From positions 1 to 64,000 of the forward strand of contig PKWM01000022.1 of assembly GCA_003133245.1 (NCBI GenBank): a stretch of 64,000 nucleotides of DNA. Reading direction: 5' to 3'. The position numbers and the translations under genes are program-made. Source of the DNA: Rhodoferax sp. Its GTDB lineage: Bacteria; Pseudomonadota; Gammaproteobacteria; Burkholderiales; Burkholderiaceae_C. Shown here one piece after another: positions 32,856 to 40,677 of this stretch. The notes under the pieces were generated by a model, which searched no databases, was not told where the DNA came from, and saw only the letters and a list, made by a program, of their open reading frames with translations. Position 1 is the stretch's first letter, and each line of letters begins with the position of its first letter.

Positions 32856-34241
32856 ATGTTTTGGCGCTTTTTTTCCTTCGTTGCGTTCCAGTTTGTGGGC
32901 GGCATTCTCGGCTGGTACGCAACCTCGTTCACACAGACATCCAGCAGCGAGCGGGTCGGCACTCTGGTCGGTGTGGTGTTGGGCGGTGTTTTGTGGTTCT
33001 TGCTGGATACCTCGCGTGGCGCGCGCTTGTTGCGCTGGCTGCGCGTGGGCGATGCCTCCGACGCGGCGATGCGCACCGGTTTGTGGGGCGAGGTGTCGGA
33101 CCGGGTGCGGCGTTTGCTTCGCTCGCGCGAGCAAGTTGCTCGGGACAGCCAGCAGCGCTTGCAGGATTTTCTGGCCGCGTTTCAGGCTTCGCCCAACGGC
33201 GTCGTGTTGCTCGATGCACGCGGCCAAATCGAATGGTTCAACCAGATGGCAGTGGCACATTTTGGGTTCGAGCCTGAACGCGATTTGCTGCAGCACTTGG
33301 GCAATCTGGTACGCGACCCGGGCTTTGCCGCTTATTTTTCCGGCCACGATTACCGCCAGGAGCTCGTCATGCCGGGGCGTCAGAGCACGCCGACCCGGCC
33401 GGTCAAGCTGTCGGTGCATCTGCACCCTTATGGCGAAGGCCGACTGCTGCTGATCTCGCGCGACATCACCGCGCTCGAGCAGGCCGAGGCAATGCGCCGC
33501 GATTTTGTCGCCAACGTCTCGCATGAAATCCGCACGCCGCTGACGGTGCTGGCCGGTTTTGTTGAGACCCTGCAAACCCTGGAGCTCGATCAGTCCGAGC
33601 GTGCACGTTATCTGGCCTTGATGGCGCAGCAGGCCACTCGCATGCAAACCCTGGTCAGCGATTTGCTGACGCTCTCCAGCCTGGAGGGTAGCCCGCCACC
33701 GGGCGTGACCGACTCGGTGGCGCTGCCCCAACTCATGGCGCAGCTCGAACAAGAGGGCCGCGCCTTGTCGGCGGCCTTGAGTCCGACTGCTAAAGCTGCG
33801 CATCATCTGGTGTTTGACTGCTTGCTGGCGGGCGACCTTGTCGGTGCGCCCAATGAACTGCACAGTGCCATGAGCAATCTGCTCAGCAACGCCATTCGTT
33901 ACATGCCAGACGGTGGTGAAATTCAGGTGCGTATGTGCCGGTTGCCCGATGGGCGTGCCGAGTTTTCAGTGCAGGACAACGGACCCGGCATTGCGCCCGA
34001 GCATCTGCCACGCCTGACCGAGCGCTTTTACCGGGTGGACCGCAGCCGATCGCGCGACACCGGCGGCACCGGCCTCGGTCTGGCCATCGTCAAGCATGTG
34101 GTGCAGCGCCATGGTGCCGAGTTGAAAATCGACAGCACCCTGGGCCAGGGCTCCACCTTCAGGATTATCTTTCCGGCGAGCCGGGTCAACCCCTTGGTCG
34201 TTGAGCGGTCTCAAGGACAAAGCGGTGGAAATAGAGAATAA
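32856..34241 (+). CDS. phoR: Phosphate sensor histidine kinase PhoR
   Basis: 461 residues. Two hydrophobic segments near the N-terminus and no large periplasmic domain, as in PhoR. A PAS domain lies around residues 100-200, then HisKA with SHEIRTPLTVL (phospho-His) and HATPase with N, G1 (DNGPGI), and G2 (GGTGLGLAIV) boxes. It starts 2 bp after phoB. The 3' end is followed directly by a transposase remnant. Confidence 0.95.
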   Translation: MFWRFFSFVAFQFVGGILGWYATSFTQTSSSERVGTLVGVVLGGVLWFLLDTSRGARLLRWLRVGDASDAAMRTGLWGEVSDRVRRLLRSREQVARDSQQRLQDFLAAFQASPNGVVLLDARGQIEWFNQMAVAHFGFEPERDLLQHLGNLVRDPGFAAYFSGHDYRQELVMPGRQSTPTRPVKLSVHLHPYGEGRLLLISRDITALEQAEAMRRDFVANVSHEIRTPLTVLAGFVETLQTLELDQSERARYLALMAQQATRMQTLVSDLLTLSSLEGSPPPGVTDSVALPQLMAQLEQEGRALSAALSPTAKAAHHLVFDCLLAGDLVGAPNELHSAMSNLLSNAIRYMPDGGEIQVRMCRLPDGRAEFSVQDNGPGIAPEHLPRLTERFYRVDRSRSRDTGGTGLGLAIVKHVVQRHGAELKIDSTLGQGSTFRIIFPASRVNPLVVERSQGQSGGNRE

Positions 34242-34253
34242 GGCCGTATCTGA

Positions 34254-34628
34254 TGTGGCTACAGCTGGCTCAAGAGCGTTCTACAGGGCGCTGGCGTGGT
34301 CAAAGCTTGCAAGCTCAGGGGCAAACACCGCATCAAGCGCGAACGCATGCCGCTTGTGGGCATGATGATTCACCAGGATGCCAGCACCCACCGCTGGGTG
34401 CCCAATGCCGTGTGGGATCTGGTGGTCACGATGGATGACGCCACCAGCGAGCACACCAGCATGTTTTTCTGCGATCAGGAGGGAACGGCATCGAGCTTTC
34501 ATGGGATCGGCCAGACCATTGCCCGCTACGGTCTGTTTGCGTCTCTGTACTCGGACCGGGGTAGCCACTGCTTCATCACCCAGAGGCGAGCGGCAAGGTC
34601 GACAGGGTCAACTTGACGCAGGTAGGGC
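34254..34628 (+). pseudogene. ISNCY-type transposase fragment
   Basis: Reading from 34254, the frame gives YSWLKSVLQGAGVVKA, then a segment with HQDASTHRWVP and TMDDATSEHTSMFF, and YSDRGSHC. This is the middle of the DDE catalytic domain of ISNCY-family transposases. After SDRGSH the frame shifts, and the next frame continues HPEASGKVDRVNLTQVG. Both ends are missing and no terminal repeats are visible. It marks an old insertion between phoR and the olsB-like gene. Confidence 0.85.
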
Positions 34629-35468
34629 TCAGCTTTGCAAAAAGTGCCTGCGGTAGCGTGCTGGCAGATCGCTGATGCGCATCAGCATGGGAAGGTCGGC
34701 CGTGTTGAAGTCGGGGTCCCAGGCAGGTGCGCCCAGCACTTTGGCTCCCAGTCTCAAGTAGCCTTTGATCAACGCCGGTGGATCCACCGGCAAACTGCCG
34801 TCAAACTGTTCTACCGGCAAGGGTAAACGTGGGCGCACCTGTAGCGCAATCGGGGCCAGATGGGTGATTTTGAGTTGCTGCCAGATGCTGGCGGCAACGT
34901 CGCCGCTGACCACGCCGTTGTTCAGCATGGGTATGCTGGCGCAGCCGACCATCGTGTCGAGCTGATTGCGAACCATGAACTCGGCCAGTGCACCCCACAG
35001 CGCCATGATCACACCGCCGTTGCGGTGCGCCGGGTGCACGCAACTCCGTCCCAGTTCGACCATGCGATCTCGCAAACCGCGCAGGCGAATCAAGTCAAAT
35101 TCGGTGTCACTGTAGGTGCTGCCGATACGTTTGGCCTGTGCCGGTGTCAGCACGCGGTAGGTGCCGACCACGTCATGAGTGGCGACATCATGCACCAACA
35201 GATGCTCGCAATAGTTGTCAAACATATCAACATCATGGCCCGGTACGGTGGTGCTCAGTCGAGCACCCATCTCGTCAGCAAAAACACGGTACCTCAGGCG
35301 TTGGGCCTGACGGACTTCGTCGCCATGCCGGGCCCACGACACCAGCAGACCACCGCGTTGAGGCTTTTCAACACCTGCTTCAGGATAACCGAAACAAGGT
35401 CGATGAAGTGACCCCCTGGGCAAAGCCACAGGGGCAAAGGCGAACGTCGGGTTGGGTAGTTCTTTCAT
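34629..35468 (-). CDS. olsB: OlsB-like GNAT N-acyltransferase (ornithine lipid synthesis)
   Basis: 279 residues from the ATG at 35468, which has GGAG seven bases upstream; longer in-frame starts lack a ribosome-binding site. The core with LRYRVFADEMGAR, VVGTYRVL and ELGRSCVHPAHRNGGV matches the acyl-ACP-dependent N-acyltransferase (hemolysin-like) family to which OlsB belongs. OlsB adds a 3-hydroxyacyl chain to ornithine to give lyso-ornithine lipid. An OlsA-like gene lies 10 kb away, which supports the role. It is divergent from ppx. Only a single CTGTCAC half-site (35511-35517) was found upstream. Confidence 0.78.
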   Translation of the reverse strand: MKELPNPTFAFAPVALPRGSLHRPCFGYPEAGVEKPQRGGLLVSWARHGDEVRQAQRLRYRVFADEMGARLSTTVPGHDVDMFDNYCEHLLVHDVATHDVVGTYRVLTPAQAKRIGSTYSDTEFDLIRLRGLRDRMVELGRSCVHPAHRNGGVIMALWGALAEFMVRNQLDTMVGCASIPMLNNGVVSGDVAASIWQQLKITHLAPIALQVRPRLPLPVEQFDGSLPVDPPALIKGYLRLGAKVLGAPAWDPDFNTADLPMLMRISDLPARYRRHFLQS

Positions 35469-35577
35469 CTTGTACTCCGTAGTTAACATCGCTATGGTGG
35501 CAAGGCTTGGTGACAGGATGATGGCGAATTGGTGATAAAACCATGACGCCTTGGCCGAAAGTCGTACGGGCTCAAAA

Positions 35578-35595
35578 CTGACACCCATTTGTCAC
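35578..35595 (+). promoter_or_regulatory. PHO box and promoter of ppx
   Basis: CTGACAC ccat TTGTCAC, each half 6/7. The -10 TAATAT (35606-35611) begins exactly 10 bp after the box and matches that of pstS. Transcription should begin near 35618, at or next to the ppx ATG (35619). Confidence 0.8.
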
Positions 35596-35618
35596 AACCA
35601 AACGGTAATATTGTTTTC

Positions 35619-37118
35619 ATGAAAAACGACACTTTCCTGGCAGCTATCGACCTCGGCTCCAACAGCTTTCGTGTCGAAATCGGGCGCTACGACCATGGTC
35701 AAATTCAGCGCCTGAGTTACCTGAAAGAAACGGTACGTCTTGGCAACGGCTTTGACGAAGATCGTCTTCTCTCGCTTGAGGCGATGACACGCGGCTGGGA
35801 CTGCCTGGCGCGTTTTGCCGAACGTCTTTCAAGTTTCAAAGCCGCGCAGGTTCGCGCGGTAGCCACACAGACCCTGCGTGAAGCCAGGAATCGTGACGAG
35901 TTTTTGAAACGGGGTTGCGAGATTTTGGGTTTCCCGATCGAGGTGATCGCCGGAACCGAGGAAGCGCGGTTGATTTATCAAGGCGTGACGCACCTGCTGC
36001 CCTACAGCCTGGAGCGCCGACTGGTGATTGACATCGGCGGCAGGTCCACCGAATTGGTGCTGGACTGCGGCACAGAAACCCTGCAAACGGCCTCTTATCG
36101 AGTTGGCAGCGTGGCCTGGTCAATGAAATATTTTCCGCACGGAGAGTTCACCGAGCAAACGATGTACCGCGCTGAAATTGCCGCACAGGCGGTGCTGGAA
36201 GAAGCGCTCAGCAGCTATCCGCGTGATCAATGGGACAGTGCTTATGGCGCCTCTGGCACAGTGGGTGCCGTGGCGGACATTCTGGCGCTTTCTGGCTGGC
36301 CCAAAGGTCAAATCAGTCAGGACGGTTTGAACTGGCTGATCAAGTGCATGCTGCGCGCCGGCAACGTCAGCAACCTGTGGCTGGAAGGACTCAAAGACGA
36401 CCGCCGCGCCGTGATAGGTGGTGGTGTGAGCGTCCTGCGCGGGCTGATGGAACTGCTGCGCATTGACACCTTGCAAGTGGCCCAAGGCGCCCTGCGTCAC
36501 GGTGTCTTGCTGGAAATGGCCGAACGTGACTTCAATGCCACCGACACACGCGATGCGTCAGTGCAACGATTGGCGCAAAAATTCGCGGTGGACTTTGCTC
36601 AGGGAGAACGGGTCAGCCAAGTGGCCGATCGGTTGCTGCTGCAAATTCTGCCCCAAGACGTAGCTACAGCGGCGGATTTGAAACGCAAATTGGGCTGGGC
36701 TGCACTGCTGCATGAAATCGGCATGAACATTTCAAACAGCGACTACCACAAGCATGGTGCCTATATTCTTGAAAATGCCGACACCGTGGGCTTTAGCATG
36801 TCTGAGTTGTACCGGTTGGGGCTGCTGGTGCTTGGCCATCGAGGTAAGCTGAAAAAGCTCGATGCCGGATTCGAAGAACCAGGGTTTGTCATGATGTTAC
36901 TGGCTTTGCGGGTAGCGGTCATCTTGTGTCATGCACGCCAGGATCCGCAAGACCAGAATATTGTTTTAGCATGCAAACCGCTGCGCCAGCGTTTCACCTT
37001 GACCGCGGATGAAACCTGGGCGACCAGCTACCCGCAGTCGGCACATCTGCTGCATCAGGAATGTGCCGCGTGGCAAAAAACTTCGTGGGGGCTTGAGCTG
37101 TTGATACGTTCTAGCTGA
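35619..37118 (+). CDS. ppx: Exopolyphosphatase (Ppx/GppA family)
   Basis: 499 residues from the ATG at 35619. A TTG further upstream at 35589 lies inside the PHO box and is unlikely. The actin-like ATPase fold shows AAIDLGSNSFRVEIGRY, GTEEARLIYQGV and DIGGRSTELVL, and a C-terminal HD-like helical region follows. It releases phosphate from polyphosphate. No Shine-Dalgarno sequence precedes the ATG, and the -10 ends 8 bp upstream, so the mRNA may be leaderless. Confidence 0.94.
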   Translation: MKNDTFLAAIDLGSNSFRVEIGRYDHGQIQRLSYLKETVRLGNGFDEDRLLSLEAMTRGWDCLARFAERLSSFKAAQVRAVATQTLREARNRDEFLKRGCEILGFPIEVIAGTEEARLIYQGVTHLLPYSLERRLVIDIGGRSTELVLDCGTETLQTASYRVGSVAWSMKYFPHGEFTEQTMYRAEIAAQAVLEEALSSYPRDQWDSAYGASGTVGAVADILALSGWPKGQISQDGLNWLIKCMLRAGNVSNLWLEGLKDDRRAVIGGGVSVLRGLMELLRIDTLQVAQGALRHGVLLEMAERDFNATDTRDASVQRLAQKFAVDFAQGERVSQVADRLLLQILPQDVATAADLKRKLGWAALLHEIGMNISNSDYHKHGAYILENADTVGFSMSELYRLGLLVLGHRGKLKKLDAGFEEPGFVMMLLALRVAVILCHARQDPQDQNIVLACKPLRQRFTLTADETWATSYPQSAHLLHQECAAWQKTSWGLELLIRSS

Positions 37119-37158
37119 AATCCTGGTTCACCTGACGTTTCGTATTGATAATTACTAC

Positions 37159-37635
37159 TCATTCAAGCTTCCATTTTGGCGTGCCGGGGACAAACGTTCC
37201 ACGCCAACCACCGCCCGCAATGCGCAACTGGTCTGGGCCGAGCCGGGTCAAGGTGAATTTTCCGCCGTTTCCCAAGGCGAGGCGCAAAACCCAGTGGGCG
37301 GCCGGGCCCATGCGAATTTGTTCTGCGCCAAAGCGGATTTCAAAGTCGCTGCCGGCGCGGCAAATGACACCGGCGGTCCGGGCCCAGAGGCCCTCGCCGG
37401 TTTTGATGAATTCCAGCCAGAGGGCGCCATCCTTTTGAAGGATTGACACCAGCAGTGGCTTGCCGTCGTCCATGCTGGTCTCTTCCCACTTCACGGGAAA
37501 ATTGGGCTCGCCGAGCAATCGATTCAGCTCACTGATGGAGGCGGCGCAGTCTGGCGATGCCTGGACCTGGCCAACCTGAGACAGCAGCAAGCCCAGACAC
37601 AATAGCCAATGTGTGCGGCGCACGTCAAACCTCAC
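37159..37635 (-). CDS. Exported protein of unknown function, last gene of the lipid-remodelling operon
   Basis: 158 residues. The signal peptide (about 1-26: basic MRFDVRRTH, then WLLCLGLLLSQVG, cleavage after VQA) predicts export. The mature part has two cysteines that might pair and short beta-rich stretches ending in GGGWRGTFVPGTPKW. I do not recognise the family. It begins one base after the glycosyltransferase stop, so it is surely co-transcribed with plcP-dgkA-GT4 and may share their phosphate-starvation role. Confidence 0.8.
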   Translation of the reverse strand: MRFDVRRTHWLLCLGLLLSQVGQVQASPDCAASISELNRLLGEPNFPVKWEETSMDDGKPLLVSILQKDGALWLEFIKTGEGLWARTAGVICRAGSDFEIRFGAEQIRMGPAAHWVLRLALGNGGKFTLTRLGPDQLRIAGGGWRGTFVPGTPKWKLE

Positions 37636-38808
37636 TTATGGTGCAAAACGCTGAAGTACTGAGCGGTAAAAGGACTGCATCTGTCGCGCCTGCCCGCTGG
37701 CCGACCAGCCGTGTGCATAGTCGCGCCCCGTGTCTCCGAGCTCCTGGCGCACTGGCGCGTCGTTCAGCAAGTTGACCACTTTGCCGGAAAAATCGCTCAG
37801 TTCTTCCTGCGCAATCCAGACCCCTTGACCGTCCCGCAGTACATCGCGCGTTCCCAACTCGGCGGTGGAGACCACGGGAACACCTTGTGCCATAACTTCG
37901 AGCAACACCAGGCCCTGCGTTTCGGTGCGCGACGCGAAGATAAAAATGTCCGCGCAGCGATAGCAATTGTTCAATTCAGTATGCCGGTCCAGGTAGCCGA
38001 TGAACAGGACATTTGCCCCCAGCCCGAGCTCGGTGACTTCATCTGCCAGGCCTTCGAGCGCCGGGCCCTCACCGGCGATGAGAAACAACACCTCAGGAAT
38101 CGCTTTTCTGACACGGTCAACGACCTTGAGCAGGAATGTGATATTTTTTTCATGTGCGACGCGTCCGACAAACAGCAGTACCGGGCGCTCCTGCGGGATG
38201 CCGAATTTATCCCTGAAAGCGGCTCGATCACCAGCGACAAAACTCTGCGGCGCAATTCCGGTCGGGATGACTTCAGTCGGGGTGGTGATGCCGTACTGCT
38301 TCAATACCTGCAACATGGGGTGCGACGGAACGACCATGCCATCCAGGCTGTTACCCTGGTGACAAGAGAAGCGCTGCGCAGCAAAACGCAGCACCTTTTT
38401 GGGCACCAGCGGAATGTAATGGTAGAGATATTCCTCGAAAAACGTGTGGTAGGTCTCCACGCAGGGGATGCTTAGCAGGCGCGATAGCTTGACTCCAAGA
38501 TAGTGCGCCACGAACGGCGTTTGGATGTGAATGATGTCGTATTTTTCGGCGCCAAATTGATCGAGACGCTGCATCACCCATCGGTAACTCATGAGGCGGT
38601 CTTCGGGGTCGAACGGCACACGGCGCGCTGGTACGCGCAGGATGCCGGCTTGGTCAGCAGTTTCGTCAACGCCCGCCGCCAAGTAAGACGGCACGACCAA
38701 ATCAACGGTAGTGCCGAGTGCCTGCAGATTTTCACGAAAGGTTTCAATCGATGTGGAGACACCGTTGACGCGCGGGAAATAGACATCGGAAATAAACAGG
38801 ATTTTCAT
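37636..38808 (-). CDS. GT4 glycosyltransferase, probable diacylglycerol glucosyltransferase
   Basis: 390 residues. GT-B fold with N-terminal SDVYFPRVNGVSTSI, the acceptor-side segment ETYHTFFEEYLYHY and the C-terminal donor motif EX7E in SRTETQGLVLLE. The sequence resembles family 4 monoglucosyldiacylglycerol synthases and Agt proteins. Its operon partners make and remove diacylglycerol (PlcP, DgkA), so transfer of a sugar to diacylglycerol, giving a phosphorus-free glycolipid, is the most likely reaction. The sugar is not predictable. Confidence 0.8.
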   Translation of the reverse strand: MKILFISDVYFPRVNGVSTSIETFRENLQALGTTVDLVVPSYLAAGVDETADQAGILRVPARRVPFDPEDRLMSYRWVMQRLDQFGAEKYDIIHIQTPFVAHYLGVKLSRLLSIPCVETYHTFFEEYLYHYIPLVPKKVLRFAAQRFSCHQGNSLDGMVVPSHPMLQVLKQYGITTPTEVIPTGIAPQSFVAGDRAAFRDKFGIPQERPVLLFVGRVAHEKNITFLLKVVDRVRKAIPEVLFLIAGEGPALEGLADEVTELGLGANVLFIGYLDRHTELNNCYRCADIFIFASRTETQGLVLLEVMAQGVPVVSTAELGTRDVLRDGQGVWIAQEELSDFSGKVVNLLNDAPVRQELGDTGRDYAHGWSASGQARQMQSFYRSVLQRFAP

Positions 38809-38835
38809 GGCAACTCCATTGGTTAATTCGTTGGG

Positions 38836-39204
38836 TCAGTGCCACAACACCAAAGCCCAGACCAGCACCAGATTGAGCAGACTGAGCAAGACGGCTGCAC
38901 TGCCAATATCTTTCGCGCGTTTGGCGAGTCGGTGATCTTCCAGCGAGATGCGGTCTACCGTGGCCTCAATCGCCGAATTGAGCAACTCGACGATCAGCAG
39001 CAAAAACACGCACGCGAGCATCAACGCGCGACCCAGCATGTCCTGCTCCAGCAAGAACGCCAGCGGCACCAGCACGCCAGCCAGCAACACCTCTTGACGA
39101 AAGGCGTCTTCATTGCGAAAGGCTTCCTGTAGCCCGGCACAGGAGTACCCGAAAGCGTTGAGCAAACGCCGGAGTCCGGTCTTACCCTTGTATGGACTTT
39201 CCAC
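38836..39204 (-). CDS. dgkA: Diacylglycerol kinase
   Basis: 122 residues if started at GTG 39204 (VESPYKGKTGLRRL), which matches the family N-terminus; the frame is open to 39327 but would overlap plcP. Three membrane helices and the motif EALNSAIE appear here as VELLNSAIEATVDR, with the catalytic Glu, followed by AKDIGSAAV. It phosphorylates diacylglycerol to phosphatidic acid. It lies 11 bp after plcP and 27 bp before the glycosyltransferase, so it can return diacylglycerol to phospholipid synthesis. Confidence 0.92.
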   Translation of the reverse strand: MESPYKGKTGLRRLLNAFGYSCAGLQEAFRNEDAFRQEVLLAGVLVPLAFLLEQDMLGRALMLACVFLLLIVELLNSAIEATVDRISLEDHRLAKRAKDIGSAAVLLSLLNLVLVWALVLWH

Positions 39205-39214
39205 TGTGTATTTC

Positions 39215-39994
39215 TCAGGTAAGTGCGATGGGCGCAGGACTGGTCTTGGGAAACCCGCTCCACACAATGAGCTCCATGCGGCCATCCAGGTGCTCGACGA
39301 TGGCGGTGCAACTATCGACCCAGTCACCGCAATTGAGATAGTGCATGCCGTCCAATTCCTTGATCATGGGCCAATGGATATGGCCGCAAATGGCGCCGTC
39401 CACACCCTTTTCCCGTGCGTGGCGAATGATGGAATCTTCAAAGTTGAAGATGAAGCTGACCGCCGTCTTGACCTTGCGTTTGGCGTAACCCGCCAGGGAC
39501 CAGTAGCCGGGGCGACGCAGTGTGCGGCGCAACCAGGACAGGTAGATGTTGAGACTGACCAGCAGGTCATACGCCTTGTCGCCCAAAATGGCGATCCAGC
39601 GGTGATGGCGCGTAACCTGGTCAAACTCATCGCCATGCAACAACAGGTAGCGACGCCCGTCCACTGCGGTATGGATGTATTCGTGCTCCACCAAAATGTT
39701 GCCAAACGACGTGCCGACGAGCTCGCGCATTGCCTCGTCATGATTACCGGGGATGAACATGACTTTTTCACCATGGCGGGCGCGGCGCAGCATCTTTTGC
39801 ACAAAGGTATTCTGTGCCGAAGACCAATGCACGCCGCCACGGCTTATGGACCACATGTCAATGATGTCGCCGAGCAGGAATACATGCTCGGATGAATAGT
39901 CTTTCAGGAACTCAAGCAGGTGGTGAGCCTGACACGCCTTGGTGCCCAGGTGAATATCGGACAGGAAGATCGAGCGAACCTGCGGCATGGTCAA
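39215..39994 (-). CDS. plcP: Calcineurin-like metallophosphoesterase, PlcP-type phospholipase C
   Basis: 259 residues. The metallophosphatase motifs are complete: SDIHLG, LGDIIDMW, PGNHDE, LLHGDEFD and GHIHWP. Length and the insert around WLRRTLRRPGYWSLAGYAK resemble SMc00171/PlcP proteins, which remove phosphate head groups from phospholipids under phosphate limitation. LpxH (UDP-diacylglucosamine pyrophosphatase) is the alternative, but the operon with dgkA and a lipid glycosyltransferase favours PlcP. It is the first gene, behind a candidate PHO box. Confidence 0.83.
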   Translation of the reverse strand: MTMPQVRSIFLSDIHLGTKACQAHHLLEFLKDYSSEHVFLLGDIIDMWSISRGGVHWSSAQNTFVQKMLRRARHGEKVMFIPGNHDEAMRELVGTSFGNILVEHEYIHTAVDGRRYLLLHGDEFDQVTRHHRWIAILGDKAYDLLVSLNIYLSWLRRTLRRPGYWSLAGYAKRKVKTAVSFIFNFEDSIIRHAREKGVDGAICGHIHWPMIKELDGMHYLNCGDWVDSCTAIVEHLDGRMELIVWSGFPKTSPAPIALT

Positions 39995-40087
39995 CCGGCA
40001 ACCCGTGTCGCGCTGACAAGGATACCGGGCTCAAAGCGAAACAAGTTTCGAACCGTTTTTTCCATCCCAAGAGAATCGCATGACAAT

Positions 40088-40105
40088 ATTTCAGTACTGT
40101 GACAG
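40088..40105 (-). promoter_or_regulatory. Candidate PHO box of the plcP-dgkA-GT4 operon
   Basis: On the minus strand CTGTCAC agta CTGAAAT (7/7 and 5/7). GATTCT (40072-40077), preceded by TGC as an extended -10, begins 10 bp after the box. The second half-site and -10 are weak, so this rests partly on the geometry shared with the other boxes. Confidence 0.55.
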
Positions 40106-40170
40106 TGACCGATTCGATGATGCCGCACTGAGCAACGTGCCGACCCTTAAAACCGGCCGTCCCAAAGACA

Positions 40171-40647
40171 TCAAATAAGCTCCGGGCGGATTGCCGCCAG
40201 CAGCGAGGTGCACACCTGGTCATCGCGCATGCGTGTGCGCAACCACCACACTGCCCCTTTGCGGATATCGCAAACTTGTTCGTTGATGCCGAGCAAGCGC
40301 GCCGCGATCTGCCCAAGCGTTGGTTGATGCCCCACCAGCAATACCGTGCCGTTGTGCGCGGGGCCGGTTTCTGCCGACCATTTGGTCAGGGTCAGCACCT
40401 CATCAGCAGAGCTGCCAGGCACTAACTCATCGCGCAGCTTGTACTTGCGCCCGAGCGCACGAACGGTTTGCTCGGCCCGTTTGGCCGGGCTCACCAGCAC
40501 GCGCGTACTCTCGGGTAATTGACGATCCAGCCAGGCCGCCACTCGGTCCGCTTGACCTTCACCTTTGTGCGTGAGCTCACGCGACAAATCGTCGCAACCA
40601 GGCAGCGCCTCGTGCGCCTGGGCGTGGCGCCACAAGATCAAATCCAT
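40171..40647 (-). CDS. sixA: Phosphohistidine phosphatase SixA
   Basis: 158 residues of the histidine phosphatase superfamily. The catalytic RHA motif is at residues 7-9 (LWRHAQA), the second His is in VGHQPTLG, and SPAKRAEQT supplies a conserved Arg. SixA removes phosphate from phosphohistidine proteins. It starts 30 bp after the ppk stop and is probably co-transcribed with ppk. Confidence 0.9.
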   Translation of the reverse strand: MDLILWRHAQAHEALPGCDDLSRELTHKGEGQADRVAAWLDRQLPESTRVLVSPAKRAEQTVRALGRKYKLRDELVPGSSADEVLTLTKWSAETGPAHNGTVLLVGHQPTLGQIAARLLGINEQVCDIRKGAVWWLRTRMRDDQVCTSLLAAIRPELI

Positions 40648-40677
40648 GGGGCATATCTCATGGCTCTTCCACGGTTT

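Noticed and set aside
35469..35577. Possible PHO box for the olsB-like gene on the minus strand
   Set aside because: Only one good half-site (CTGTCAC, 35511-35517) is present. The neighbouring half-site positions at 11 bp on either side do not match (2-3 of 7), although loose matches exist one base out of phase. Not counted among the boxes.
39215..39994. LpxH (lipid A pathway) identity for the metallophosphoesterase
   Set aside because: Motifs alone allow it, but linkage to dgkA and a diacylglycerol-type glycosyltransferase plus a candidate PHO box favours PlcP. Kept as an alternative rather than the call.
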